A stretch of 64,000 bases of DNA from Pseudotabrizicola sp051200875 (GTDB lineage: Bacteria > Pseudomonadota > Alphaproteobacteria > Rhodobacterales > Rhodobacteraceae): positions 2,728,001-2,792,000 of the forward strand of contig NZ_CP195191.1 of the NCBI RefSeq assembly GCF_051200875.1. The letters run 5' to 3'. The translations under genes and the position numbers were made by a program. The notes beneath the pieces were generated by a model. That model ran no database searches and was not told the origin of the DNA. It saw nothing but the letters and a program-made list of their open reading frames with translations. Below are positions 42,392 through 50,603 of the stretch, in pieces; positions within the stretch are counted from its first letter, which is position 1; each line of letters opens with the position of its first letter.

Positions 42392-42421
42392 TTGCAAAAG
42401 CCCTGTGAAGCTGATTATGAA
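42392..42421 (+). promoter_or_regulatory. possible promoter of the small secreted-protein gene
   Basis: TTGCAA (42392-42397) and TATGAA (42416-42421) with an 18-bp spacer, about 75 bp before the start codon. Matches to the sigma-70 consensus are good but not exact. Confidence 0.35.
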
Positions 42422-42497
42422 GAGGTACGAGGTATAGTCTTGGGTGCATGCCGTCGCCTCTGCAATATTCGGCGGTATGCGATAACTGGAGGTTAAC

Positions 42498-42674
42498 ATG
42501 AAGAAACTTGCGCTCGCCGCCGTGCTGACGGTTGCCGCTACCACCGCTTTCGCTGGCGGCATGGCAGAACCTGTTATGGAACCGGAAATCGTTGAAGCCG
42601 CGACCTCGTCGTCGGCTGGCGGTGTCATCGTTCCGCTGCTGCTGCTGCTTCTGATCGCTGCTGCTGCATCGTAA
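42498..42674 (+). CDS. small secreted or membrane-anchored protein, 58 residues
   Basis: This short gene has a strong GGAGG site 7 bases before the ATG. The product begins with a textbook signal peptide (MKKLALAAVLTVAATTAFA). A short acidic segment with repeated Glu-Pro (GGMAEPVMEPEIVEAA), a 'TSSSAGG' linker and a C-terminal hydrophobic run 'VIVPLLLLLLIAAAAS' come next. It has its own terminator and a promoter-like sequence. The layout strongly resembles the 74-residue protein at 53539-53763 (AxAGGM, acidic, SSSAG, hydrophobic end). Function is unknown. Confidence 0.75.
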   Translation: MKKLALAAVLTVAATTAFAGGMAEPVMEPEIVEAATSSSAGGVIVPLLLLLLIAAAAS

Positions 42675-42696
42675 TCAGACGTTAAGCTTCTGAAGG

Positions 42697-42728
42697 AAAA
42701 GACGGCAGAGCGATCTGCCGTCTTTTTC
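42697..42728 (+). terminator. Rho-independent terminator between the small gene and hemH
   Basis: A 13-bp stem (42697-42709 with 42714-42726, core AAGACGGCAGA) with loop GCGA. T runs are present on both strands, so it can end the convergent hemH transcript as well. Confidence 0.92.
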
Positions 42729-42757
42729 TTTTTCGCATTTTGGTCGCCGGCTCTAGG

Positions 42758-43843
42758 CTACGTTCGCGCGATCCAACCCAATAGATTCTCTTCGATGATC
42801 GACACCAAAGCGTCGATATGAAGCCTGTCGTCATTAAGGCAGGGAATGTAGGTGAAGGTTTCGCCACCGGCATGTTCAAATGACTCCCGAATTTCTCCAT
42901 TGATTTCTTCAAGAGTCTCGATGCAATCCGCCGAAAATGCCGGCGCGATGACTGCTATGTTCTTCTTTCCCTTTTTTGCCAGCTCGGCGACATGCTCGAC
43001 GGTGTAAGGCTTTAGCCACTCTTCGGGTCCGAACACCGATTGGAATGTCGTGTCGATTGCTCCTTTATCCCATCCAAGGCGTTCTCGAAGAAGCCGCGAA
43101 GTCTTTGCGCATTGGCAGTGGTAGGGATCGCCGGACATCAGGTAACGCTTTGGCATTCCGTGATAACTCGCGACGAGAACGTCGGGCTTCACCGGCAAGG
43201 TTCTATAGACTGCCTCGACAGAAGTCGCCAATGCCTCGATGTATTTTGGATGGTCAAAATATTCGGCAACGGTTCGGGCAGCTGGTTGCCGTGTCTCTTT
43301 CATCAGTGCCCTAAAGAATTGGTCGTTTGCCGTAGCAGATGTTGCGCCCGCATAATGGGGATAGAGCGGAAAGAAGAGGATCTTTTCGCAACCAGCTTTG
43401 ACCATCTCGCGCACTTTGGACTCGGTTGACGGGTTTCCGTAGCGCATACAGAAATCAACCATGATCTCCCCATCATAAAGGGCTGAAAGAGCTTCGGCGA
43501 TCTTCGAGGTTTGCGCTTTCGTAATCGTCATCAACGGGCTTTCATTAAGCTCGTGATTCCAGATCAGCTTGTAATTTGCACCGCTGCTGAAGGGGCGTTT
43601 TGTCAGAATGATCAGCTGGAGAAGCGGTTGCCATTTCCATGACGGATAGTCGATCACACGTTTATCCGATAGGAACTCACTCAAATAGCGCCGCATTGAC
43701 CAATAGTCGTAATTGTCAGGTGTGCCCAAATTGGCCAACAAGACACCGATCTTCGCGCGCTTCACCGATGGGTGATCTGCTGGCGCATGGGCCAGCCGAC
43801 CCTCGCCGGGCTTGACGACAGTTCCGGCTTGTGAGTCCAGCAT
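42758..43843 (-). CDS. hemH: ferrochelatase
   Basis: Ferrochelatase inserts ferrous iron into protoporphyrin IX, the last step of haem synthesis, at the inner face of the membrane. The 361-residue protein has 'KIGVLLANLGTPD' near the start, the 'VASYHGMPKRY' active-site His motif, and 'VIAPAFSADCIETLEEI' with the conserved C-terminal Glu residues. GAAGGGAAG precedes the ATG. It is alone on the minus strand, convergent with the small secreted-protein gene. Confidence 0.96.
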   Translation of the reverse strand: MLDSQAGTVVKPGEGRLAHAPADHPSVKRAKIGVLLANLGTPDNYDYWSMRRYLSEFLSDKRVIDYPSWKWQPLLQLIILTKRPFSSGANYKLIWNHELNESPLMTITKAQTSKIAEALSALYDGEIMVDFCMRYGNPSTESKVREMVKAGCEKILFFPLYPHYAGATSATANDQFFRALMKETRQPAARTVAEYFDHPKYIEALATSVEAVYRTLPVKPDVLVASYHGMPKRYLMSGDPYHCQCAKTSRLLRERLGWDKGAIDTTFQSVFGPEEWLKPYTVEHVAELAKKGKKNIAVIAPAFSADCIETLEEINGEIRESFEHAGGETFTYIPCLNDDRLHIDALVSIIEENLLGWIART

Positions 43844-43908
43844 GGCACTTCCCTTCTGTTTATCGACTTACGCCCGACATAACCGCAAAGGGCATCAGGT
43901 CAACCACT

Positions 43909-44718
43909 CTACTTTGTCGAATCAGTAGGAGGGTCAAAAGATTTTAAGACGTCCGCCAGCCTTTGTTTTGCTGATCCGGGTCGCAAGGGTTGCTGTTGGC
44001 TCGGGTCTGGGGCCCAGCCGGTCAAACATATGATCTCGAAGGTTGCTGGAATGCGGCCCTCGGAGTCGGCGAATTGATCGTTGTAGAGCTTAGCGGCTTC
44101 TACGAAAACGTCGCGCCGGGTCGGTCGACGGAGGCGATCAGCTAGGGCATTCCCTTCGCCCATAGCGCGGATGTCATGCATCAGATGAAATGCATCACGA
44201 TACCGCACCGTTTTCGTAAAGCTATCAGCGACTGGAAGTGAAAAGCCTGCTCGTTGAAGAAGCCCGCCAAGGTCTCGAATCTCTCCCATAGGTAGGACGC
44301 GTGGAGAAAGTCCGCCTGTGACGTTTGTTTCGGCCTGAGCGAGGCAGGCCCGCAACTCCCATAGTGTCTGACCGCCGAAAAGGAATGCCATGAACAAACC
44401 ATCCGGCCTGAGCGCGCGACGACATTGAACCATTTGGCCGACCGGGTCGTTTGCCCAATGGAGTGCCAAGACGTGAATCGCCAGATCATGCGAAGCAGGA
44501 GAGATGTTCAATATCTCTTCGTCATCAATTACCTTGCCGAAATTTCCCCAGACCTGCGGAAAAGGTGTAATTACAACCGGGTCCGTAAACCGTCTGTTAA
44601 CTTCGGTCAGCCTTTCCTGAACTTCGTCTGCAACCTCCACATGTAGAAAAGTTTCGCTGGCGCGATTGCGGTGAATCTTAAGTGCGGAACTGTCGGTCAG
44701 TCTTGGTGGTATTTGCAT
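43909..44718 (-). CDS. SAM-dependent methyltransferase, NDUFAF5/BioC-like
   Basis: A 269-residue protein starting 'MQIPPRLTDSSALKIHRNRA', an N-terminus typical of alphaproteobacterial homologs of the mitochondrial complex I assembly factor NDUFAF5. A methyltransferase fold follows, with 'HDLAIHVLALHWANDPVGQM' as motif post-II and 'RALRPDGLFMAFLFGG'. The glycine-rich SAM motif is weak, since the expected D-x-G-x-G is not obvious. Enzymatic activity is therefore uncertain. I chose the ATG at 44718, and the longer frame has no support. It is divergent from comF, 30 bp away. Confidence 0.8.
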   Translation of the reverse strand: MQIPPRLTDSSALKIHRNRASETFLHVEVADEVQERLTEVNRRFTDPVVITPFPQVWGNFGKVIDDEEILNISPASHDLAIHVLALHWANDPVGQMVQCRRALRPDGLFMAFLFGGQTLWELRACLAQAETNVTGGLSPRVLPMGEIRDLGGLLQRAGFSLPVADSFTKTVRYRDAFHLMHDIRAMGEGNALADRLRRPTRRDVFVEAAKLYNDQFADSEGRIPATFEIICLTGWAPDPSQQQPLRPGSAKQRLADVLKSFDPPTDSTK

Positions 44719-44748
44719 GGCTGGGAAAATGAGGGGGCGGCTGTGGGA

Positions 44749-45465
44749 ATGCAAGCGCTGCTGAAAGTAATCTATCCCCCGCAGTGCATTTGCTGTGATG
44801 CTCGCGTGTCGATAGATTTCGGCCTTTGTGGCTCGTGCTGGCGAGATACGCCTTTTATCACAGGCTTGGTTTGTGATCTTTGCGGCGTTCCACTTCCTGG
44901 CCAAGACGATGGTCAATCTGTGCACTGCGACGATTGCCTTCGTGTCGCGCGGCCGTGGCATAAAGGCCGGGCTGTGATGCTATATCGCGACCGCGGTCGT
45001 GATCTGGTTCTTCAACTGAAACATGGAGATCGGGTAGATCTTGCAAGACCTGCGGGTGCTTGGCTTGCACGCTCTGCACAAACACTGATCGATGAAGACA
45101 CGGTGATCGCGCCGATTCCTCTGCATTGGTCACGACTTTTGCGGCGGCAGTACAATCAATCTGCACTTCTTGCTAGCGAGCTTGGACGGGTCGCGGGCAT
45201 TGTAGTTGTGCCTGATCTATTGGTCCGTACTAGGCGCACCGAAAGCCAAGAAGGTCGAACCCGGGACGAACGGTTTCGGAATCTCCAGGGAGCAATCCGG
45301 GTAAATCGTCGGCAAGCCGGCGGGATCACTGGCAGGCATGTCCTCTTGATAGATGACGTGATGACTTCCGGGGCGACCTTTGCAGCGGCGGCGGAGTCCT
45401 GCCTTGCAGTTGGCGCAAGCCGGGTATCTGTTTTGGCTCTGTCACGCGTTGCGAAGGATGCCTAA
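44749..45465 (+). CDS. comF: ComF family phosphoribosyltransferase-like protein
   Basis: ComF homologs are linked to DNA uptake and related processes. The 238-residue protein has N-terminal zinc-like Cys pairs ('YPPQCICC', 'LCGSC', 'CDLCGVPL', 'HCDDC'). A phosphoribosyltransferase domain follows with the PRPP motif 'VLLIDDVMTSGAT' near the C-terminus. The ATG at 44749 is preceded by GTGGGA. A GTG at 44743 fits a GAGGGGG site slightly better, so the true start may be two codons earlier. grxC follows at 45 bp. Confidence 0.87.
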   Translation: MQALLKVIYPPQCICCDARVSIDFGLCGSCWRDTPFITGLVCDLCGVPLPGQDDGQSVHCDDCLRVARPWHKGRAVMLYRDRGRDLVLQLKHGDRVDLARPAGAWLARSAQTLIDEDTVIAPIPLHWSRLLRRQYNQSALLASELGRVAGIVVVPDLLVRTRRTESQEGRTRDERFRNLQGAIRVNRRQAGGITGRHVLLIDDVMTSGATFAAAAESCLAVGASRVSVLALSRVAKDA

Positions 45466-45510
45466 ATCCTTATAGTTCCACGCGGAAAGTGGGCTTTAAG
45501 GATCGGTCTG

Positions 45511-45768
45511 ATGAAAGCTGTAGAAATCTACACAACTCCCTTCTGCCCCTATTGTCATGCGGCAAAGGGCTTGCTGCGTAAGAAAGGCGTTGATTTCAAG
45601 GAAATTGATGTCAGTGCCGACCCGAAACTGCGGATGGCTATGACAGAACGCGCCGGGGGCAGAAGAACCGTTCCTCAGATCTTTATTGGCGACGTCCATG
45701 TTGGTGGGTGCGATGATTTGCATGTACTTGATGCCGAAAAGATGTTGGATCGTATGTTGGCAAGCTGA
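45511..45768 (+). CDS. grxC: glutaredoxin 3
   Basis: An 85-residue dithiol glutaredoxin with the active site CPYC at residues 12-15 (Cys12 and Cys15), the cis-Pro loop 'RTVPQIF' and 'HVGGCDDLHVL'. It reduces protein disulfides and glutathione mixed disulfides in the cytosol. The stop codon overlaps the start of the nitrilase-type gene by one base (TGATG), which indicates coupled translation. Confidence 0.95.
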   Translation: MKAVEIYTTPFCPYCHAAKGLLRKKGVDFKEIDVSADPKLRMAMTERAGGRRTVPQIFIGDVHVGGCDDLHVLDAEKMLDRMLAS

Positions 45769-46598
45769 TGCGCGCAGGCTTAGTTCAACTTACGGTGACA
45801 GACGATCCTGCGGCAAACCTTCCGCAGACAATGGAGTTTGTCCGAGACGCAGCTGGCAAAGGCGCCAGCTTTGTGCTGACGCCAGAATGCACGAACGCGC
45901 TTTCGTCGAGCCGTGATCATCAACGTGCCGTTTTCTACCAAGAATCCGACGATCCGACCCTTGCCGCACTTAGACGGCAGGCCGCAGATCTAGGCATCTG
46001 GTTGCTTGTGGGTTCTTTGGGCGTCCTGACTCACGATCCGGATGGTCGCTTTGCCAACAGATCGATTCTGATCGGACCAAGCGGGGACATCCAAGCGCGG
46101 TATGACAAGATTCACATGTTTGACGTGAATGTCTCTGAAACTGAAATCTATCGAGAATCTTCCGGATATCGCCCCGGTGCAAAGGCTGTATTAGCGGATG
46201 TGGACGGCGTTCGCCTTGGCATGACTGTCTGTTATGATGTTCGCTTCCCATATCTCTATCGCGTCTTGGCAAAGGCGGGGGCTGACATTCTTTCGGTCCC
46301 GGCAGCCTTTAATCACGTTACAGGCGCTGCTCACTGGGAAACGCTTCTGCGTGCGCGCGCAATTGAAACCGGCTGCTTTGTATTGGCTCCTGCACAAACC
46401 GGCTTCCATCCAGAGAGCCACGGGAAGGGCAGACGGACACATGGTCATTCTTTGGCCATAGCGCCCTGGGGAGAGGTTCTCGCTGACGGGGGAACCGAAA
46501 GCGGCGTCACAATTGTTGATCTGGACTTGTCACGCGTGGCTGATGCAAGACGGCGGGTGCCATCCCTCAAACACGATCGATCGTTCGAGGGCCCATGA
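45768..46598 (+). CDS. carbon-nitrogen hydrolase, Nit-like (possibly deaminated glutathione amidase)
   Basis: A 276-residue nitrilase-superfamily amidase with the catalytic triad Glu40 ('LTPECTN'), Lys114 ('YDKIHMFDV') and Cys155 ('TVCYDVRFP'). The 'KIHMFDV' and 'RFPYLYRVLAKAGADIL' wording matches the Nit1/Nit2 branch, which in studied members hydrolyses deaminated glutathione. Placement directly after a glutaredoxin supports a glutathione link, but the substrate is inferred. Its end overlaps the MarR gene by 4 bp. Confidence 0.87.
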   Translation: MRAGLVQLTVTDDPAANLPQTMEFVRDAAGKGASFVLTPECTNALSSSRDHQRAVFYQESDDPTLAALRRQAADLGIWLLVGSLGVLTHDPDGRFANRSILIGPSGDIQARYDKIHMFDVNVSETEIYRESSGYRPGAKAVLADVDGVRLGMTVCYDVRFPYLYRVLAKAGADILSVPAAFNHVTGAAHWETLLRARAIETGCFVLAPAQTGFHPESHGKGRRTHGHSLAIAPWGEVLADGGTESGVTIVDLDLSRVADARRRVPSLKHDRSFEGP

Positions 46599-47038
46599 TG
46601 GACAGGACCGAAGACATTGCCATCACGCTTTTTGGCGAGCTCTTTATGGCGGACCAGTTGGCGAGGAATCGAATTTCCAAAGTTCTTCCTAAAGGAATGG
46701 AAATTTCGCACTTTGGTGTACTGAATCACCTTGCTCGTATCAGCGATGAGCGCACTCCGGCCCAGCTCGCACGCTCATTCCACGTTACGCGTGGCGCGAT
46801 GACAAATACCCTCAACAAACTGGAATGGGCAGGTCACATTCACATTCGCCCCGATTGGGATGATGCACGGCAAAAATTCGTCGCGATAAGCCCTTCTGGG
46901 CGGGCTGCCCGCGATGCGGCGGTACAGGCTGTTGCTCCGCTTATTGCAGAAGTTGTCCAGGCTTTGGGTGCAGAGAAAGTGCGGGCCCTGCTTCCAGTTT
47001 TGCGCGAGATGCGAACGCGGCTGGAAGGCGATGGTTAA
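46595..47038 (+). CDS. MarR family transcriptional regulator
   Basis: A 147-residue winged-helix protein with the MarR pattern: an N-terminal dimer helix, 'MEISHFGVLNHLARISDERTPAQLA' type helices, the recognition helix 'HVTRGAMTNTLNKLEWAGHI', and a beta wing 'RPDWDDARQKFVAISPSGR'. The ligand is unknown. It is embedded in the comF-grxC-nit operon by 4-8 bp overlaps on both sides, so it may regulate its own operon. No obvious palindrome was found before comF. Confidence 0.88.
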   Translation: MMDRTEDIAITLFGELFMADQLARNRISKVLPKGMEISHFGVLNHLARISDERTPAQLARSFHVTRGAMTNTLNKLEWAGHIHIRPDWDDARQKFVAISPSGRAARDAAVQAVAPLIAEVVQALGAEKVRALLPVLREMRTRLEGDG

Positions 47039-47831
47039 GCGCCGCGTCGTCATAACGGGTGGTGCGGGTCGGATAGGCCGTCTCCTTCAGCGAGAATGGG
47101 CAGAGAGCACGATCTTTGATCCGATTTTCCTCGCAAGATCCGACTGGGATATTCTAACCGAACCCGCGCCCGCATTGAGCCGAGACGATACTGTACTTGA
47201 CCTTGCTGGAAATATTCGAGGCGACGTTTCCATAAACCGGCGGCTTGCTTCAAGGGTTGCGGAATGGGCCAATGGAGCAGGAGCCGCTCATCTCTACATG
47301 TCCTCGGCCTCAGTGTACTCTGGTGGTCCGGGACAGATGTTGGAGACGGACGCTCTGTCACCAGTCACCGCTTATGGGCAATCAAAGGCTGAGTCGGAGA
47401 CCGCTGCGTGCAGCGCATGTTCAACGACCACGGTTCTGCGTCTGGGAAATGTGGCGGGCATAGACGCTTTGTTGGGCGGATTGGTTCCAAACAAGCGCGC
47501 CGTTTTAGATCGTGTCCATGGACAAGCAGGCGGCCCAATTAGGTCATATATCGGGCCAAAGACACTGGCGGTGACTTTATCCAAGCTCTTAGAAGTGGCC
47601 CCAAAGGGCGACTGCCTTCCTCCTGTGATCAACATCGCCCAACCGTCGCCAGTTTCCATGGCTGATTTGCTCATCGCCTCTGGCCATGAATGGGAGTATG
47701 GCCCAGAGCGGCCGGGTGTGATTCCGAGGGTCGAACTTTCGACCGACAGATTGGAATCGGTCTGTTCAGTTCCGCCCGCAACGGCGGACCAATTGGTTGC
47801 AGAAGCCAACGAGGCAAGGGTCAGTCGATGA
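47031..47831 (+). CDS. NAD(P)-dependent epimerase/dehydratase (extended SDR-like)
   Basis: A 266-residue nucleotide-sugar SDR protein with GGAGRIG at 10-16, 'YMSSASVYSGG' and the catalytic Tyr115-x3-Lys119 ('YGQSK'). It is somewhat short for a UDP-sugar epimerase. The start overlaps the marR stop by 8 bp and the end overlaps the sugar transferase ATG by 4 bp. It therefore marks the shift from the comF operon to polysaccharide genes. The substrate is unknown, but a nucleotide sugar for the lipid-linked sugar transferase next door is likely. Confidence 0.85.
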   Translation: MVKRRVVITGGAGRIGRLLQREWAESTIFDPIFLARSDWDILTEPAPALSRDDTVLDLAGNIRGDVSINRRLASRVAEWANGAGAAHLYMSSASVYSGGPGQMLETDALSPVTAYGQSKAESETAACSACSTTTVLRLGNVAGIDALLGGLVPNKRAVLDRVHGQAGGPIRSYIGPKTLAVTLSKLLEVAPKGDCLPPVINIAQPSPVSMADLLIASGHEWEYGPERPGVIPRVELSTDRLESVCSVPPATADQLVAEANEARVSR

Positions 47832-48433
47832 CTTTCGAAAAGCGCGTCCTAGATATCAGTTTGGCTCTAGTTCTTATTTTGGTCCTAGCCGTGCCCTTTG
47901 CTCTTTTGGTGATCTACCTCCTGCTTCGCGAAGGTCGTCCGGTGTTTTACGTTTCTGAGCGGATGCGCAGTCCTACGCGGGGCTTTTTGCTTTGGAAGCT
48001 CCGAACTATGTCAGTGACAAGTGGCGACTCTGGTGTGTCTGGTGGCGATAAAGCCAGTCGAGTGACTCCGGTTGGAAAGATGTTGCGGAAGTTTCGTGCT
48101 GACGAAATCCCTCAGCTGTGGAATGTCCTGAAGGGTGACATGAGCTTTGTGGGTCCGCGGCCCCCGCTGCGGCAATATGTTGAGCGCTTTCCGGAGATCT
48201 ATGGCAAAGTCCTTCAGTCGAGACCGGGTATAACCGGTATGGCGACTTTGTATTTTCATCGCCACGAAGAGCACCTGCTTTCGAAGTGCCTGACGGCAGA
48301 AATGACGGACGACGTCTATGCGCGCTGCTGTGTTCCTCGAAAAGCGCGGTTGGATCTGATTTATGCACGACAGCAAAATCTGTGTTTGGACATTGCCCTG
48401 ATGCTGAAAACTGTGCGGAAAGTTGCCAATTAA
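47828..48433 (+). CDS. undecaprenyl-phosphate sugar-1-phosphate transferase
   Basis: A 201-residue monotopic transferase of the bacterial sugar transferase (PglC/WbaP catalytic domain) family. One hydrophobic re-entrant helix (about 10-33) is followed by 'PVFYVSERM', 'WKLRTM', 'KMLRKFRADEIPQLWNVLKG', 'MSFVGPRPPL' and 'SRPGITGMATL'. It would place the first sugar phosphate on undecaprenyl phosphate to start exopolysaccharide or O-antigen repeat synthesis. The ATG overlaps the epimerase stop. A 138-bp gap with no recognised gene follows. Confidence 0.92.
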   Translation: MTFEKRVLDISLALVLILVLAVPFALLVIYLLLREGRPVFYVSERMRSPTRGFLLWKLRTMSVTSGDSGVSGGDKASRVTPVGKMLRKFRADEIPQLWNVLKGDMSFVGPRPPLRQYVERFPEIYGKVLQSRPGITGMATLYFHRHEEHLLSKCLTAEMTDDVYARCCVPRKARLDLIYARQQNLCLDIALMLKTVRKVAN

Positions 48434-48571
48434 TTTGGCGCAACCATCAACGTTAGTCAGATTTTGATTGTTAAGCTGCGCCCAGAGGACTATCCACAGC
48501 CTGATGCCATCGCGGTAATGATTGGCCGAATTTGACGCACAGTTTGAACGATTGATGGCGAGGAGCCCAGT

Positions 48572-50494
48572 GTGATCATAGCTTTGATCAAGCTTCGCCG
48601 AGCATTTGAAGGCCTTACGAGGCCTGTAAAGCAAGGAATTCTTCTGGCTGTCGACGTTTTGCTTGGGCCAATAACGCTCCTTTTGGCCTTCCTGATTACG
48701 GCACCCGCCATTCTGACGTCGATAGATCCGGTGATACTTGGCGCCTACAGCGCTTGTATTTCGACTTTGACCGTTATTGTTGCGTTGTTGTTGGGCATTC
48801 CCAAGATCAAGCTAAAATCTTATGAAGGGATAGGGGCGCTCAAGTCTAGCGCCGTCGGGGTTGCAGCGACTGCTGGCCTATACGTCCAAGCATCATCATT
48901 GAATTGGCCGCTGCCTAGCGTGACGCTTGCCTTCTTTATGCTGACATTTGTCATTTCGATGGTGTTGATCCGGTTCACGATGCTTCACCTTTTGCTGGCG
49001 TTTCTTAGCGTTGGCCACGCAAGGCGGAATGTTCTGATTTATGGGGCTGGAACAACTGGATCTCAGCTTGCGACTGCATTGCGCGGTCATGATGGAATTC
49101 GTGTCGTCGGGCTCATCGACGACAGCCCGGCGCTGCAGGGGATGTCAATTCTCGGGCTCAGCGTCCACGGCCCAGAGAAGCTGGATGCACTGGTAAGGAA
49201 GCACGATGTTGATCGTATTCTCCTTGCCATGCCTTCTGCGTCGCAGGCGCGACAGGCTGCGATCGCAAGGAAACTGATGGAGCGCGGTCTTGACGTTCAC
49301 TCCCTGCCTTCCTTCGCGCAATTGGTTGGAACCGAAACTCTTGCTGACACCCTAGTTCCCGTAACGCCAGGTAAGTTTCTTAACCGTCCCGCAGTTATTG
49401 ATCTCCATCCAGAAGCTGAGAGTGCGTATCGCGGCAAGTCTATTCTGGTTACGGGCGCCGGTGGGTCTGTGGGGTCTGAGCTGTGTCGGCAGTTGTTGCA
49501 GTATCAGCCGCGGAAGATCGTGATGTTCGAGGTCAGCGAGCATGCGCTTTATCAGATAGACAAGGAACTGAGCGGTCTACCGGAAGCAGCAACCATTGAA
49601 TTTGTTCCAGTGCTTGGGTCGGTGACCGAATATCGCTTGGTGCGGGCTGTCTGTTCGCAGCATCAGATTGACGTGATCCTTCATGCCGCAGCCTATAAAC
49701 ACGTGCCCCTTGTCGAAGCCAATCCGCTTTCAGGTATCGTGAACAATGTCTTGGGAACGCGAACCGTTGCCGAAGCTGCGCTTTATCTTGAGGTAAAGCG
49801 CTTCATCCTCATCTCGACGGATAAAGCTGTTCGACCAACCAATGTCATGGGCGCGTCAAAGCGACTTGCAGAACTTGTTGTCCAGGACTTGGCCCAGAAA
49901 TCCGAGAATACGGATTTCTCGATTGTTCGGTTTGGAAATGTTCTTGGCAGTTCAGGTTCGGTTGTTCCTTTGTTTCGAGAACAGATTGCGCGTGGTGGTC
50001 CCATTACGCTGACACATGAAGACGTGACCCGCTATTTCATGACCATCTCCGAAGCGGCCAGACTGGTTCTGATTGCTGGTGGCATGTCTGACAACCGGCG
50101 CGATGTGTCTGGCGATCTTTTCGTTTTGGATATGGGCCAGCCGATCAAAATTCGTGACCTTGCAGAACGAATGATTTCGGCGGCCGGATGTACTTTGAAA
50201 AGCGAAGACAACCCCAACGGCGAAATTGAGATTGTTGTAACGGGTCTACGGCCCGGCGAGAAGCTGCATGAAGAGTTGCTGATCGAGCCTGGGATGTTGA
50301 TCACGCCTCACGAAAAAATTCTTCGGGCTCGAGAGCGGTCTCTCACCAGTCTTGAAGTATCCTCTGCGCTTCGAGAACTTAGAAGCGCTGTGGCAACCGG
50401 CAATACTGAAGCGGCCTTCGAAGTGATGGAGACCTATGTGGAAGGTTACGCCGAGCGTCGCGTGAAACAGGTCAAGCAAGCGGCACAGGGTTGA
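48572..50494 (+). CDS. membrane nucleotide-sugar 4,6-dehydratase, FlaA1/CapD/WbpM family
   Basis: A 640-residue protein with four N-terminal membrane helices (about 22-145), a CoA-binding-like Rossmann domain ('VLIYGAGTTGSQLATAL', from 154), and a C-terminal SDR domain ('ILVTGAGGSVGSELCRQL'). The usual Tyr-x3-Lys appears as Met-x3-Lys in 'STDKAVRPTNVMGASKR', which is normal for long-chain members. It converts UDP-GlcNAc-type sugars to 4-keto-6-deoxy forms for capsule or exopolysaccharide synthesis. Start GTG at 48572 follows GAGGAG. Confidence 0.92.
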   Translation: MIIALIKLRRAFEGLTRPVKQGILLAVDVLLGPITLLLAFLITAPAILTSIDPVILGAYSACISTLTVIVALLLGIPKIKLKSYEGIGALKSSAVGVAATAGLYVQASSLNWPLPSVTLAFFMLTFVISMVLIRFTMLHLLLAFLSVGHARRNVLIYGAGTTGSQLATALRGHDGIRVVGLIDDSPALQGMSILGLSVHGPEKLDALVRKHDVDRILLAMPSASQARQAAIARKLMERGLDVHSLPSFAQLVGTETLADTLVPVTPGKFLNRPAVIDLHPEAESAYRGKSILVTGAGGSVGSELCRQLLQYQPRKIVMFEVSEHALYQIDKELSGLPEAATIEFVPVLGSVTEYRLVRAVCSQHQIDVILHAAAYKHVPLVEANPLSGIVNNVLGTRTVAEAALYLEVKRFILISTDKAVRPTNVMGASKRLAELVVQDLAQKSENTDFSIVRFGNVLGSSGSVVPLFREQIARGGPITLTHEDVTRYFMTISEAARLVLIAGGMSDNRRDVSGDLFVLDMGQPIKIRDLAERMISAAGCTLKSEDNPNGEIEIVVTGLRPGEKLHEELLIEPGMLITPHEKILRARERSLTSLEVSSALRELRSAVATGNTEAAFEVMETYVEGYAERRVKQVKQAAQG

Positions 50495-50603
50495 TTATCC
50501 GGCGGGCCTGTGGCTTTTCGGGCCTACTGGTTTCGCAGTTTAGTTATGCCAGTTGTCTAACGCGCCATAGACCTTATCATGGCCGAAAATTTCGGGGTAC
50601 GAT

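Noticed and set aside
45475..45488. GTTCCACGCGGAAA, parS-like
   Set aside because: It has four differences from the parS core, while the three true sites in this window are perfect. ParB binding is unlikely.
48490..48498. CTATCCACA, a DnaA-box-like 9-mer before the dehydratase gene
   Set aside because: A single one-mismatch 9-mer far from the origin cluster is expected by chance in 64 kb.
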